Source: an uncultured Bacteroidales bacterium (GTDB taxonomy: Bacteria; Bacteroidota; Bacteroidia; Bacteroidales; Bacteroidaceae). From it: a stretch of 64,000 nucleotides of DNA. Both the position numbers and the translations under genes were made by a program. Positions 7,581 through 16,969 of the stretch are shown one piece after another. The first letter of the stretch is position 1; the number at the start of each line of letters is the position of its first letter. The stretch covers positions 1 through 64,000 of the forward strand of contig CACYYM010000018.1 in NCBI GenBank assembly GCA_902778625.1. Reading direction: 5' to 3'. Under the pieces are notes generated by a model. That model saw nothing but the letters and a program-made list of their open reading frames with translations, did no database searches and had not been told where the DNA came from.

Positions 7581-10500
7581 TCATCTGTCTTCGGGATAGC
7601 TGATGCCAGTCAACACCTTTCCTGTCGGCGTGATGCCCTCAGCACTTACGGTAATGCTTGTTGTGAGGCTGTTGTTCCAAAGCACAACGTCGGCGCGACC
7701 TTTCTCGTTGAGCTGGAGGTTGGGGTTCCAGTAGAGGGTGCGGCGATAGTCTTTAAGAGTTGGAAGTGGACGCTTGCGATAGCAGGGACTATAGAACTCT
7801 TCGCTCACATCAAAGCCATGCAGGACGAAGTGGCGGTCGCGATAAGTGGGACGAACGCCTTCGGTAAGCGGCTCGTAACCAATGTCGACGGTCGGCTGGT
7901 TGGCTCCCCAGTAGCGACGGCTGCCTTCCATGCGCGGAGCATAGTCCGTGATGAGACTGATAGAGCGGAGCGAACGCAGGTAATCAAGCGACTGCGTTGT
8001 GGCATCAAGGCCTGTAAGCGAGTACGCCACTCTATTTGAAGTGCTCCAACCGCCACCGCGAAGGGAATAACTACCAAAGGAAGGCCATGTAATGTCGGCA
8101 GGGTCTGACCATCTGTTACGCGCAGACCACCAGTAATCGGGTTTAAGGGAAAGATACTGTTCATTGTCGAGCACGGTACCGCCGAAGCGTCCTGCTCCGT
8201 GATAATTGTCTATGGAACTGCCTCTCCCATATCCTCCGCTCCAACCAGAGCCGCCATATCCGCCACCACCAGAGGAGCTCGGCCAATCGAAACCTGGAGC
8301 GGGCTCATGGTAGGGATGGACGTACTCATTGTATGTCATGTAATCGCGGAACATGTTCATGTCGCCAACCAACAGGCGCTTTGTCCACATAGCAAAAGAC
8401 TCCCTCCCTGCAAACCAGCCGGGCGTGAAACCTGCATCGATGCAATCATTGAATGTCTCGTAGGCATCGCGAGTAATGGCCGGATGCGAGGGGTCGAAAT
8501 CGCGCAAACCTCCATGCTTGGAACGAACCGTCACTTGTGCCAAGGTGCGACCGTCGCGAAGAGCTGGTATCAGGACTGTGCCTTCGCGAGCCGGAGCAAC
8601 ATGTGTATGATAGTAACTGAACGGCTTGCAGAAGCGAGGATAATAGGGTGTCAGGCGAACATAGAACTCGGGGTAGTCCGTTTCGGTCGGCTTTATCCAC
8701 TGATGCTCAAGCGAAGGAACGGCACGACCCTTGTCGAGCTTCTTCTGATGTTTGCGAATACGGCGCTTCGTTTTCTTGCTCTCCGGCTTGTTCAGCTTCC
8801 ATTTCGTCGTGTCGGAAGCCGACAGGTCCATAATGCAATCATGATAGAAACCAGGCAGTTCCAGCACAAAGCGTCCGTTCTTTGTCGTGATGTCGCCATA
8901 GACGCTCTTCAAGCCGATGTCCGAGTTCTGACGATATTCAGCATGAACGCGCACCTCGCGCTTCAAGTTTCCCTCGTCATAATAGTTGCGACCATCGAAA
9001 GTAGCCGACTCGTTGTCCTTCAAGAGATAGCTGTAGGCATTGTGCTTGTCGCGCTCCTCGCCGGCATTGCCCAATAGAGGTATCATGCCCTGAGGTTTCC
9101 TGATACGCGTAGAGAACCACTCACCGCCCATGGGATTTGCGAAGTCATAATGCTTGATTTCCTGTTCGGTCATGTTTCCCCAGCCGTCCCAGCCTTCGTG
9201 ACCTATGGCAACATAGCGATAGACGGCACCGAAATAGACGGGCGTCTTCTCGATGGGATGATTGACGCGGAAGATGCCGGGCGTGGCCATCGTTATCCAG
9301 TTGTGGCGTCGCCATCCCTGCACCATCAGCAAGAGGTCGAGGTGGCGGCGATGCTCCTCGTCGTCTTCTTCGAAATAATAGTCGGGCTGCTCCACGAAGC
9401 CACGTATCTGGCTGCACAGGAGCATCTCGGTCAAGATGTTACTGCTGTCATAAAGGTACTCGGAAGTAGAGGCATCGCGAACAGCCAACGAGATTGTCGA
9501 GCCTGCAGCCATAGGGTTCTGCACCGAGAGATGAATGGAGTCGAAAGGCTCATAAGTTGTCTTGATGTCACCAAAATGCATATCGGCATCCTCGATGTCC
9601 CGTTGATGACGGACGAAACAAAGCCTGTCGCTATAGACACGACCTTGGGCATTATAAACCGTTATCTGAGCCACACCCGTTGGAAGCGAATCGGTGGGGA
9701 TGCTGATTTGTGTGTCCTGAGCACGAAACTTCTGGAAGTAATGCAGCGCACCGCCCACCATGACCGTGACACCCAAAGTCTCGTTGGCAGCCTCGCCACG
9801 AGGTTGCAGGGTGAGCAGCAACTTGTCTTCCATCACGTCAGCTCGAACAGCACACCCGCTCTCTTCGGCCTTTGGCATACGCATTCGAATCACGGCATTG
9901 CTGTCGCTCGTGAAAACACAGGAATAGGTCACACCATGCTCGTGGTCGAACTCCAATGTTCCACGTCCGCGATTCTCTGTCCGACATTCCTGAATCAGCT
10001 TTCCTCCCTTTCCATAAAGCCGCAACGTGCCCGACAAGTGTTCGCCATCTGCCTCGTTTGCCTCGAAAGCCACACGCGCCCTTGTGCCTTCCACTATCAC
10101 ACCACCTTCGGGATAAAGATTCAAGACTGGAGGCTCCTTCTTCACTTCCGTACGGAAATAGCGCATGTGTGGACGTTCGGTCATGTCGTGACTATAGACG
10201 CCTGGCACCTCGGGCTTGTCGTAAAGCGGGAAGATGCGGCAATAGAGTTTCTCGTAGTCGCGATAGAACTCCTTGGCCATCTTCTTGTTGAAGAACCATT
10301 GCTCTGCAGGCCAAGTGTGTGGGTGCTGATACTCACCCCAGTTCAGTTGCCAACGCGTATAGGCTCGCAACTCGTAGAACCCACCATAAAGCGAATCGCT
10401 GAGGACAAAAGAGCCTGTGCCTTGCCCGTCTTTAAGTTTTACCAAATGCCGCTCCAGCATGTAGCCCTCCTGATTCCAAAGTTCGGCATAGAGCAGCTGG

Positions 10501-10805
10501 CTCAGGTTCGTCAGTTTGCCGGTGTCGCTTCTGCGGACGTATGCCTTGAAGTACAATGTGTCGCCAGCAAAGTAGCAGGTATTATCCATATGAACGAACA
10601 CCTCTTCTTGCGGGATGTTCCGGCCAAAGAGTTCGAGATGTTCTTTCCAGCCCTCCAGCGACGAAGGCAAAGCTGGACTTGCCTTTGTTCCGTGAAAGAG
10701 GTCGGTGAAGTCCCAGGCCAGGCTGTCTTTTTCTGCCAGCAAGAACGACGGCCGGCAGAACAGCAAGATGGGAAGAATTGCATAAAAGATATGATGACGT
10801 TTCAT
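7581..10805 (-). CDS. Large MG2-like (alpha-2-macroglobulin-type) secreted protein
   Basis: A 1074-residue exported protein with an N-terminal hydrophobic signal. Around residues 70-95 the phrase EVFVHMDNTCYFAGDTLYF matches the MG2 'macroglobulin' beta-sandwich (E.V...D...Y..GD...FK), seen in Bacteroidetes surface proteins that often precede TonB-plug-like modules. Further Ig-like stretches follow (NLYPEGGVIVEGTRARVAF, TYEPFDSIHLSV). Near residues 840-866 there is a glycine/serine-rich low-complexity stretch with GGGGYGGSGWSGGYG. The C-terminus returns to a beta-domain (TSITVSAEGITPTGK). No thioester CGEQ motif is visible, so it is not a classical protease inhibitor. It lies 4 bases downstream of the DUF6108-like gene and is probably co-transcribed with the sigma factor operon. 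Exact role unknown. Confidence 0.75.
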   Translation of the reverse strand: MKRHHIFYAILPILLFCRPSFLLAEKDSLAWDFTDLFHGTKASPALPSSLEGWKEHLELFGRNIPQEEVFVHMDNTCYFAGDTLYFKAYVRRSDTGKLTNLSQLLYAELWNQEGYMLERHLVKLKDGQGTGSFVLSDSLYGGFYELRAYTRWQLNWGEYQHPHTWPAEQWFFNKKMAKEFYRDYEKLYCRIFPLYDKPEVPGVYSHDMTERPHMRYFRTEVKKEPPVLNLYPEGGVIVEGTRARVAFEANEADGEHLSGTLRLYGKGGKLIQECRTENRGRGTLEFDHEHGVTYSCVFTSDSNAVIRMRMPKAEESGCAVRADVMEDKLLLTLQPRGEAANETLGVTVMVGGALHYFQKFRAQDTQISIPTDSLPTGVAQITVYNAQGRVYSDRLCFVRHQRDIEDADMHFGDIKTTYEPFDSIHLSVQNPMAAGSTISLAVRDASTSEYLYDSSNILTEMLLCSQIRGFVEQPDYYFEEDDEEHRRHLDLLLMVQGWRRHNWITMATPGIFRVNHPIEKTPVYFGAVYRYVAIGHEGWDGWGNMTEQEIKHYDFANPMGGEWFSTRIRKPQGMIPLLGNAGEERDKHNAYSYLLKDNESATFDGRNYYDEGNLKREVRVHAEYRQNSDIGLKSVYGDITTKNGRFVLELPGFYHDCIMDLSASDTTKWKLNKPESKKTKRRIRKHQKKLDKGRAVPSLEHQWIKPTETDYPEFYVRLTPYYPRFCKPFSYYHTHVAPAREGTVLIPALRDGRTLAQVTVRSKHGGLRDFDPSHPAITRDAYETFNDCIDAGFTPGWFAGRESFAMWTKRLLVGDMNMFRDYMTYNEYVHPYHEPAPGFDWPSSSGGGGYGGSGWSGGYGRGSSIDNYHGAGRFGGTVLDNEQYLSLKPDYWWSARNRWSDPADITWPSFGSYSLRGGGWSTSNRVAYSLTGLDATTQSLDYLRSLRSISLITDYAPRMEGSRRYWGANQPTVDIGYEPLTEGVRPTYRDRHFVLHGFDVSEEFYSPCYRKRPLPTLKDYRRTLYWNPNLQLNEKGRADVVLWNNSLTTSITVSAEGITPTGKVLTGISYPEDR

Positions 10806-10809
10806 GAGC

Positions 10810-11235
10810 TTATTTTTGTTTTTTCAGGAAGTGCGACTCAATTTGTTTCAGGCTGGCTTTCCCTTCTATATATATAAGGATAAGGGACTCGTCGGTGCAG
10901 CGGTAGAAGATGAAGCGGTGCATTCCTCCCCGTCGAGGCAGCTCGTAGAGCCTGTGGCTGGCACTTTCTTCATTCAGTATCGCGCCTGCAACATCTGTCT
11001 GTAGCAGAGCTTCGATGCGCTGCTGCTCAGAAGCCTGCGGTTTCTTTATCTCGAGGCTGTGGAAGAGGCTGAGGTTGTACTTCTTCAGCCTACCCGCTCC
11101 CATCACGACTTCCGTGGCATTCTTGCTGACGGCAAACTCGTCGAAAGCCGCCTGCACAGCTAACCCCTTCTGTGCATTCGCGCCAAGGCAAATGAAGAAC
11201 AGGAGAAGGAGTGTGAGGTATCGTATCCTTTTCAT
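10810..11235 (-). CDS. DUF6108-like small secreted protein
   Basis: A 141-residue protein with a clear signal peptide (MKRIRYLTLLLLFFICLGANA before QKG). The mature ~120 residues are basic and end in FLKKQK. I recall this type as DUF6108, a Bacteroidales family of unknown function found next to ECF sigma and anti-sigma genes. The start codon overlaps the anti-sigma stop by 4 bases (ATGA), and the MG2-like gene begins 4 bases after its own stop. Translational coupling therefore ties it to the regulator pair and to the large surface protein. Family name from memory; function unknown. Confidence 0.7.
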   Translation of the reverse strand: MKRIRYLTLLLLFFICLGANAQKGLAVQAAFDEFAVSKNATEVVMGAGRLKKYNLSLFHSLEIKKPQASEQQRIEALLQTDVAGAILNEESASHRLYELPRRGGMHRFIFYRCTDESLILIYIEGKASLKQIESHFLKKQK

Positions 11236-11618
11236 CTGTCGCTCGGGTTGATGGGGTTAAACATTTCAGTCATTTGCCGTTGCATGAGCAGAGAAGCGTC
11301 CGCCTCTGTGTCCTTGCCAGCTATTCGTACGCAGCTCATGTTGTGCTGCTGATACTGATGCCATCCAAGGAAGACAGCAAGGAAGAGGCATGCAGCAGCA
11401 GTTAACGTTCCCAAAGGATGCCGCATCACAAATGTTTTGCTCTTGGGGCGAGAGACATGCAGAAGAGACATCGTGGCCCTTACCTCGTCGAAGCGGTGGT
11501 CGCGGGCTGCGTCGCTGCAAAGGAACTTACGCAGCTGTGCCTCCTCCCGTTCGGAGGTCTCTGCCAGGAAGTAGCGTTCTGCCAAGTCTTCCCAATATGA
11601 TAGGTCGTGCTGTTTCAT
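11232..11618 (-). CDS. Short membrane protein, probable anti-sigma factor
   Basis: A 128-residue protein with an N-terminal acidic helical part (DLAERYFLAETSEREEAQL) and one transmembrane segment (TLTAAACLFLAVFLGWH, about residues 71-87), then a short outer tail. The size and layout fit the compact anti-sigma-like partners of Bacteroidetes ECF factors, with a cytoplasmic sigma-binding end and a membrane anchor. It overlaps the sigma gene by 4 bases (ATGA), typical for such pairs. No zinc-binding HxxxCxxC motif is present. Anti-sigma action is inferred from position and topology. Confidence 0.65.
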   Translation of the reverse strand: MKQHDLSYWEDLAERYFLAETSEREEAQLRKFLCSDAARDHRFDEVRATMSLLHVSRPKSKTFVMRHPLGTLTAAACLFLAVFLGWHQYQQHNMSCVRIAGKDTEADASLLMQRQMTEMFNPINPSDR

Positions 11619-12115
11619 TTCCTTTTCTGTTTATAGATTTCCCGTATTTTCTTTCGAGCTCTACTGAGTTGCATCCTGACTGCTGCTTCCTGCATTCCCA
11701 GCCTCTCAGCTATCTCGCTGTATGTCTCGTCGTTGATGTCGTGTCGCCGGAGTATGTCTTGTTGTAGGGGTGTCAGTTGTGTCTTTATCAGTTCCCATAT
11801 TTGCTGGTATGTGTCTTCTGCGGCTTCTTCCTCTGGCGGCGGCTCGGCGATTTGCACTTCTGCAAGCGGACGTTTCGGATGCCGCGTACCGGTTCGCCAA
11901 AGGCTGATCTGTCTGTGTCGCATGCTTTGCCAGAGCAGTTTCCCAGCCTCTGCTTCGCCTTTCGGCCGATACTTCCCAACCCAAAGCTGCAGAAAGGCAT
12001 CGTTCAGGGCATCTTCTTCGGCGTTCGAGAGACTGCGCAGCCTTACCATTGCCTGCAGCTTCTTGTAGGCCGCAATCAGGGACCAACGGTCGACGAAAGT
12101 CAAGTTTTTGCTCAT
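11615..12115 (-). CDS. ECF-type RNA polymerase sigma-70 factor
   Basis: A 166-residue regulator. The N-terminal half has sigma region 2-like helices (NAEEDALNDAFLQLWVG), and the C-terminal half has region 4 with the helix-turn-helix NDETYSEIAERLGMQEAAV, then RMQLSRARKKIREI. The length is normal for an ECF factor. It is the first gene of the set sigma / anti-sigma / DUF6108-like / MG2-like protein and should direct RNA polymerase to a small regulon that probably includes its own operon. The stimulus is not evident from the sequence. The 150 bases between it and the divergent porin gene should hold both promoters. Confidence 0.85.
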   Translation of the reverse strand: MSKNLTFVDRWSLIAAYKKLQAMVRLRSLSNAEEDALNDAFLQLWVGKYRPKGEAEAGKLLWQSMRHRQISLWRTGTRHPKRPLAEVQIAEPPPEEEAAEDTYQQIWELIKTQLTPLQQDILRRHDINDETYSEIAERLGMQEAAVRMQLSRARKKIREIYKQKRK

Positions 12116-12219
12116 TTTTTACAGCATGCTCTTTCTTATATAACGCCAAAGGTGCCGTTTTGTAACACAAAAATACAAAAAAGTTTAGATTCCATGCCTT
12201 TTTGTCCATCATTATTTTG

Positions 12220-12227
12220 TACCTTTG
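12220..12227 (+). promoter_or_regulatory. Promoter -7 element for the porin gene
   Basis: TACCTTTG lies 37 bases before the porin start at 12265, a usual position for a Bacteroidetes -7 element. The -33 TTTG is poorly placed (a TTTG at 12201-12204 is too close), so the assignment rests on the -7 element. Confidence 0.45.
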
Positions 12228-12264
12228 CACTCGGATAACACAGTTAACCAATATTAATTAACAA

Positions 12265-13413
12265 ATGAACACTTTATTTAAGACTACGCTGGCTGTGTCG
12301 CTGGCCATCTTCAGCAGCACAGCAGCGATGGGGCAAGAATTGGCAGTTGCCCAAATCAGTGAATCATCCAACAGTCAGGAACACACCATGCTCCGCAAAG
12401 CGGTAGGCGAGAAGGCTCCCGAATGGATTAAGGACATCTCCGACCGCATCAATCTCCACGGCTACGCTCAAGCAGGCTACACCTACTCGCATCAGGGCGG
12501 CCAGGACAAGAACACCTTCGACCTGAAGCGTGTGCTCTTCTGGGCTGAAGCCAAGATAACAGACCGCTGGTCGTTCCTCTTCATGCACGACTTCTCGAGC
12601 GTCGTGCAGGAGTACTACACAGATTATCGCTTTACGAGGAACAAGGCCCTCATCGTCCGCTTCGGCCAGTTCAAGAACGGCCTCTCGCTCGAGAACCCCC
12701 TCTCCCCCACCGCAATGGAAGCCATCGACGTCTATAGCGAGGCCGTCACCTTCCTGACAGGCTGCGGCAGCGACCCTTTGCTGGGCGTGCAGTATGGCCG
12801 CGACCTCGGCCTTTCCCTCTTTGGCCTGACGAACAACAATAAGTTCCGCTACGAGCTGGACGTGATGAACGGACAGGGCATCAACCGAAAGGACGGCAAC
12901 AAGTTCAAGGACATCATTGCCCGACTGGAGTACCGTCCCATCGAAGGACTGAACATCGTGACAACGGGACAGATTGGTCGCGGACATGCCGTCAACACTT
13001 CTCTCTATAACCCGACTATCGCACTCGGTCAGGACTACAAACGCCATCGCTGCACCTTCGGCGCGGACTACAGGTCGAAGGCCTTCAATCTGCACGGCGA
13101 ATACCTGAACGGTTGGGACGGCGATGTCCACAGCTGGGGCGCTTACCTGACCGGTGCTGTTCCCTTGGCACGCTTTGGCTCGCCCGAAATTGGACAGAGG
13201 CTGGAGCTTGTGGCATCTTACGACTTCTTCAACTTCAACACCAACCTTGGCATGGACCAGCACAAAGCCATCGGCGGCTTGCAGTACTGGTTCTACAAGA
13301 AGTGCCGTCTGCAAGTTCAGTACGTCTATAAGAACGCCTTTATCTCAGAGAATCAGTTCGTCCATGGTGCCAATCATGGCATCCAGTGTCAATTGCAAGT
13401 AAGGTTCAACTGA
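12265..13413 (+). CDS. OprO/OprP-type outer-membrane porin
   Basis: A 382-residue outer-membrane beta-barrel. A signal peptide (cleavage near AAMGQE) is followed by strands such as INLHGYAQAGYTYS, KRVLFWAEAKITDRW and LIVRFGQFKNGLSLENP, the pattern of the phosphate-selective porin O/P family in Bacteroidetes. It ends with an aromatic strand CQLQVRFN, as expected for BAM-assembled barrels. Family members are named for phosphate but may pass other anions or small solutes. The next gene on the same strand, 74 bases on, is a sodium:solute symporter, so the pair may move one solute across both membranes. No SusC/SusD pair is nearby. Confidence 0.85.
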   Translation: MNTLFKTTLAVSLAIFSSTAAMGQELAVAQISESSNSQEHTMLRKAVGEKAPEWIKDISDRINLHGYAQAGYTYSHQGGQDKNTFDLKRVLFWAEAKITDRWSFLFMHDFSSVVQEYYTDYRFTRNKALIVRFGQFKNGLSLENPLSPTAMEAIDVYSEAVTFLTGCGSDPLLGVQYGRDLGLSLFGLTNNNKFRYELDVMNGQGINRKDGNKFKDIIARLEYRPIEGLNIVTTGQIGRGHAVNTSLYNPTIALGQDYKRHRCTFGADYRSKAFNLHGEYLNGWDGDVHSWGAYLTGAVPLARFGSPEIGQRLELVASYDFFNFNTNLGMDQHKAIGGLQYWFYKKCRLQVQYVYKNAFISENQFVHGANHGIQCQLQVRFN

Positions 13414-13427
13414 CCCCCATTTTGAAT

Positions 13428-13480
13428 TTTGAATTTATTAATTTTGAATTTATTAATTTTGAATTTATTAATTTTGAATT
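13428..13480. repeat. 15-bp AT-rich tandem repeat
   Basis: Three and a half copies of a 15-bp unit (GAATTTATTAATTTT) fill the gap between the porin and symporter genes. The repeat ends about 8 bases before the symporter start, so copy number changes could alter its ribosome access. Confidence 0.8.
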
Positions 13481-13487
13481 TGAATAA

Positions 13488-15017
13488 ATGTTTATCAAAG
13501 TTTTCTTGACCATCATCTTCCTGGCCGTGATGGTTGGCGTGGGCATCTATTCCCACAAACAGGCCAGAAGCGTTGACGGCTTCGTTCTTGGCGGACGTGC
13601 CGTCGGTCCGTGGCTCACAGCATTTGCTTATGGCACGAGTTATTTCTCGGCCGTCGTCTTTGTAGGTTACGCCGGACAATTCGGCTGGCGATACGGCCTG
13701 TCGAGTGCCTGGATTGGCATCGGCAATGCCGTCATCGGCTCGTTGCTGGCCTGGCTTTTGCTGGGTCGGCGCACGAAGCTCATGACGCAGCACATCGAGA
13801 GCCGCACGATGCCCGACTTCTTCGGCACTCGCTACAGCAGTCAGAACCTGCGCGTCGTGGCCAGCATCATCGCCTTCGTCTTCCTGATCCCCTACACAGC
13901 CGGTGTCTATAGCGGCATCTCGCGTCTCTTCGAGATGGGCTTCAGCATTCCTTACGAATACTGCGTCATCGGCATGGCAGCCTTCACGGCTATCTACGTC
14001 ATCTTCGGAGGATACAAAGCCACGGCCATGAACGACTTCATCCAGGGCATCATCATGCTCTTCGGCATCGTTACCGTCATAGCCGCCGTGCTGAATGCGC
14101 AGGGAGGATTGACGACGGCTGTAGAGAAACTTGCCGCTCTTCCATCCGATGCCGACCCGTCTGCCAATGGTGGTTTCGCATCGTGGTTCGGTCCAGATCC
14201 CTGGGGACTGCTGGGTGTCATTGTCTTGACCTCGCTTGGCACGATGGGTTTGCCGCAAATGGTGGGTAAGTTCTATAGCATCACGGACGAGAGCGCCATT
14301 CGTCGTGGCACCATCATCTCCACCATCTTCGCCTTCATCATTGCTGGCGGCTGCTATTTCCTCGGAGGTTTCGGACGACTCTACGAGCCCGTCATCAACG
14401 AGGCGACAGGCAAGATTGCCTACGACTCCATTGTGCCCGCCATGCTTGTCACGCTTCCGGATGCCCTCATCGCCCTCGTCGTGCTGCTCGTTCTCTCGGC
14501 ATCGATGTCCACGCTCGCTTCTCTGGTACTCACCTCATCGAGCACCATGACGCTCGACCTCATTTATCGCGACAAGAAGTCCTTGCCCGGAGAGGTGGAG
14601 GAAGGCAGCATCGATGATGTTGTAGCCGAGAAGGTGGAGCGCAGAAAGGTCGTTGTGATGCGCGTTCTGATAGTCTTCTTCATCGTCATCAGCCTGCTGA
14701 TAGCCCTGAATCCGCCTACCTTCATCGCCCAGCTGATGGGCATCTCTTGGGGAGCACTGGCAGGAGCATTCCTCGCTCCCTTCATGTTGGGACTCTATTG
14801 GAAAGGCGTCACGAAGTCGGCCGTCTGGGCTTGCTTCGTTTGGGGCGTAGGCTTGACCGTCATCAACATGCTCCTGGGCAACCCCATCAACCCGATTAAC
14901 TGCGGCGCGCTCGCCATGCTGGGCGGCTTCCCCGTCGTTTGGATAACGAGCCTCATCAGCCCGAAGCTCTCGAAGAACTACGTCAAGAAGATGTTCGAGT
15001 GCTACCGCATCAAATAA
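13488..15017 (+). CDS. Sodium:solute symporter (SSS family)
   Basis: A 509-residue inner-membrane transporter with about 13 hydrophobic helices. It has SSS features: GVGIYSHKQARSVDGFVLGG near the N-terminus, a GTSYFSAVVFVGYAG helix, a GGYKATAMNDFIQGIIM helix (about residue 178) and LSASMSTLASLVLTSSS (about residue 335), which should hold the Na2 site. It imports a solute with sodium. The substrate is not clear: the family covers proline, sugars, sialic acid and others. The nearby KDG kinase and KDPG aldolase make an acid sugar possible, but they are on the opposite strand. Cytoplasmic membrane. Confidence 0.88.
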   Translation: MFIKVFLTIIFLAVMVGVGIYSHKQARSVDGFVLGGRAVGPWLTAFAYGTSYFSAVVFVGYAGQFGWRYGLSSAWIGIGNAVIGSLLAWLLLGRRTKLMTQHIESRTMPDFFGTRYSSQNLRVVASIIAFVFLIPYTAGVYSGISRLFEMGFSIPYEYCVIGMAAFTAIYVIFGGYKATAMNDFIQGIIMLFGIVTVIAAVLNAQGGLTTAVEKLAALPSDADPSANGGFASWFGPDPWGLLGVIVLTSLGTMGLPQMVGKFYSITDESAIRRGTIISTIFAFIIAGGCYFLGGFGRLYEPVINEATGKIAYDSIVPAMLVTLPDALIALVVLLVLSASMSTLASLVLTSSSTMTLDLIYRDKKSLPGEVEEGSIDDVVAEKVERRKVVVMRVLIVFFIVISLLIALNPPTFIAQLMGISWGALAGAFLAPFMLGLYWKGVTKSAVWACFVWGVGLTVINMLLGNPINPINCGALAMLGGFPVVWITSLISPKLSKNYVKKMFECYRIK

Positions 15018-15104
15018 CTTAACATGGTTAAATCAAAAACTTAACGTGTCGAGTTGAGCAATTTAACGTGGTAAGTTTAACGACTTAACGTGTTAAGTTT
15101 AACG
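15017..15104. repeat. 22-bp palindrome array, AT-type stem (4 units)
   Basis: Four units start at 15017, 15039, 15061 and 15083, exactly 22 bp apart. The best unit has the imperfect palindrome ACTTAACGTGTTAAGT, with six-base arms around CGTG. It lies between two convergent genes (symporter and aldolase), touching the end of the first. Confidence 0.85.
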
Positions 15105-15767
15105 TTTAGCCTCAGCGATATATTCGAGCGATTGGCGGCACATCTCCGTGATATGCTGCCAATCCTTGTTTTTCAACGTGTCCTTCGGAAAAAGCTTGCT
15201 GCCCATACCGACGCAAAAAGCACCCGCCTTGAACCAAGCAGTCAGGTTTTCTTTGTCGGGAGAAACGCCTCCAGTCACCATGATCTTGCTCCAAGGCATG
15301 GGAGCCAGCGTGCCTTTCACGAAAGCAGGGCCATAGACGTCGCCAGGGAAGACTTTCGTCAAGTCACAGCCCAGCTCCTGAGCCTTACCGATTTCGCTAA
15401 CCGTTCCGCATCCAGGAACGTAAGGAATGAGTCGACGATTGCAGACCTTAGCAATGTCGGGATTGAGCAGAGGCCCCACCACGAAGCAGGCGCCGAGCTG
15501 GATATACAGGGCAGCCGTGGGCGCATCCACAATCGAACCGACACCCATCGCCATCTCGGGACACTCTTTTGCTGCGAACTTCACACATTCTGCAAACACT
15601 TCGTGAGCGAAGTCGCCCCTGTTTGTAAACTCAAAAGCCCGCACACCACCATCGTAGCACGCCCTGACGACTTGCTTTGCCACCTCAATGTCGCTATGAT
15701 AGAACACGGGCACCATGGCTGTTGCCCGCAGTTTCTCTAATACTTGTATTTTGTCGAATCTTGCCAT
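15099..15767 (-). CDS. eda: 2-keto-3-deoxy-6-phosphogluconate (KDPG) aldolase
   Basis: A 222-residue TIM-barrel aldolase splitting KDPG into pyruvate and glyceraldehyde-3-phosphate. Family signs are [14 protein letters not shown], the [20 protein letters not shown] strand-helix, the Schiff-base lysine region [12 protein letters not shown] and the phosphate-binding end [15 protein letters not shown]. The ATG at 15767 is preferred over a TTG one codon earlier. It lies 24 bases downstream of the KDG kinase gene, and the two form the last steps of the uronate (pectin-type sugar acid) branch that feeds the Entner-Doudoroff route. Cytoplasmic. Confidence 0.9.
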   Translation of the reverse strand: MARFDKIQVLEKLRATAMVPVFYHSDIEVAKQVVRACYDGGVRAFEFTNRGDFAHEVFAECVKFAAKECPEMAMGVGSIVDAPTAALYIQLGACFVVGPLLNPDIAKVCNRRLIPYVPGCGTVSEIGKAQELGCDLTKVFPGDVYGPAFVKGTLAPMPWSKIMVTGGVSPDKENLTAWFKAGAFCVGMGSKLFPKDTLKNKDWQHITEMCRQSLEYIAEAKR

Positions 15768-15791
15768 CAACTATTAACTCTAAACTATCAA

Positions 15792-16814
15792 CTATCTCTC
15801 CACCCTTCCGTTGCCATTGCCATTCATCAGGCTCTCCACTTCTTGAAGCGAAACCATATTGACATCGCCCGGAATGGTGTGCTTCAAAGCACTTGCCGCA
15901 ACTGCGAACTCCAACGCCCAATCCATCGGTTTGCCGTTTGCCAAACCATGAATGATGCCGGCGCTGAAACTGTCGCCACCACCGACGCGGTCAACAATCG
16001 GGTTTATCTCATAACGACGGCTCTCACAGAACTCCTTGCCATCGTATATCAAAGCTTTCCAGCCATTATGTGAAGCGCTGAAACTCTCGCGAAGGGTGCC
16101 CACAACGTACTTGAAGCTAAACTTCTTGACCATGCCCTGGAAGATACTCTTGTAGCCGTCGGCGTCGGTCTTACCATGCTCGATATCTGCTTCCGGACGG
16201 AAGCCCAAGCACTTCTCCGCATCTTCTTCATTACCGATGCAGACATCAACGTACTCCATCAAAGGGCACATCACTTCCTGTGCCTCCTTGGCGCTCCATA
16301 GCTTGTGTCGGTAGTTGAGGTCGCAGCTGATAGTGACGCCTGCCTTCTTTGCAGCGATGCAAGCCAGACGGACGCATTCGGACATATTCTTGCTCAAAGC
16401 AGGCGTAATACCGCTCCAATGGAACCAATCAGCATCACGGAATATCGAGTCGAAATCGAAGTCCTCGGGCATTGCCTCGCTAATGCTGCTGTGAGCTCGG
16501 TCGTAAATGACCTTGCTCGGGCGCAAACTGCTGCCCGTCTCAAGATAATATATGCCAAGACGTGAACCGCCTCGAGCCACAAAACCCGTATTCACACCAA
16601 AGCGACGAAGACTATTAATGGCAGCCTGCCCAAGCTCGTTCGCAGGAATCTTACTCACGAAGAACGCTTCGTTGCCATAATTCTGCAGGCTGACGGCCAC
16701 ATTTGCTTCGCCACCACCATAATTTACATAAAAACTGTCCGACTGAACGAACCGACTGTTGCCTGGTGTAGAGAGACGCAACATAAGCTCGCCCATTGTG
16801 ACTATTTTTGCCAT
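15792..16814 (-). CDS. kdgK: 2-keto-3-deoxygluconate kinase (PfkB family)
   Basis: A 340-residue sugar kinase phosphorylating 2-keto-3-deoxygluconate to KDPG with ATP. The PfkB signatures are present: a glycine-rich N-terminal region (YVNYGGGEANVAVSLQNYG) and signature 2 with the catalytic Asp in VGGGDSFSAG. The pairing with the aldolase gene 24 bases downstream supports KDG kinase over other PfkB sugar kinases. A TACCTTTG promoter element lies at 16862-16855 upstream. This gives a compact two-gene uronate-catabolism operon, with no uronate isomerase or reductase in the window. Confidence 0.88.
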   Translation of the reverse strand: MAKIVTMGELMLRLSTPGNSRFVQSDSFYVNYGGGEANVAVSLQNYGNEAFFVSKIPANELGQAAINSLRRFGVNTGFVARGGSRLGIYYLETGSSLRPSKVIYDRAHSSISEAMPEDFDFDSIFRDADWFHWSGITPALSKNMSECVRLACIAAKKAGVTISCDLNYRHKLWSAKEAQEVMCPLMEYVDVCIGNEEDAEKCLGFRPEADIEHGKTDADGYKSIFQGMVKKFSFKYVVGTLRESFSASHNGWKALIYDGKEFCESRRYEINPIVDRVGGGDSFSAGIIHGLANGKPMDWALEFAVAASALKHTIPGDVNMVSLQEVESLMNGNGNGRVER

Positions 16815-16854
16815 ATTACTGCTATTATTTATCTTTTTTTGTCAATCTTGCCTG

Positions 16855-16862
16855 CAAAGGTA
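16855..16862 (-). promoter_or_regulatory. Promoter -7 element of the kdgK-eda operon
   Basis: TACCTTTG on the minus strand, 40 bases before the kdgK start, matches the Bacteroidetes TAnnTTTG element. No convincing -33 TTTG is placed 19-21 bases upstream. Confidence 0.5.
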
Positions 16863-16969
16863 TGAAAAGATTAGGGAATAGAAAAGAGCGACGAAAGATT
16901 TTTTCTGAATTTAACATGTTTTTATGCGAAAAAGGGGGAAAGTTGAGGAAAAAGCTGTAACTTCGCGGC

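Noticed and set aside
9150..10877. 575-residue plus-strand reading frame
   Set aside because: Antisense to the MG2-like gene, which has a signal peptide, coupled neighbours and domain motifs. The plus-strand reading has none.
11706..12251. 181-residue minus-strand frame overlapping the sigma factor
   Set aside because: Out of frame with the sigma gene, no domain, and it ignores the 4-base overlap with the anti-sigma gene.
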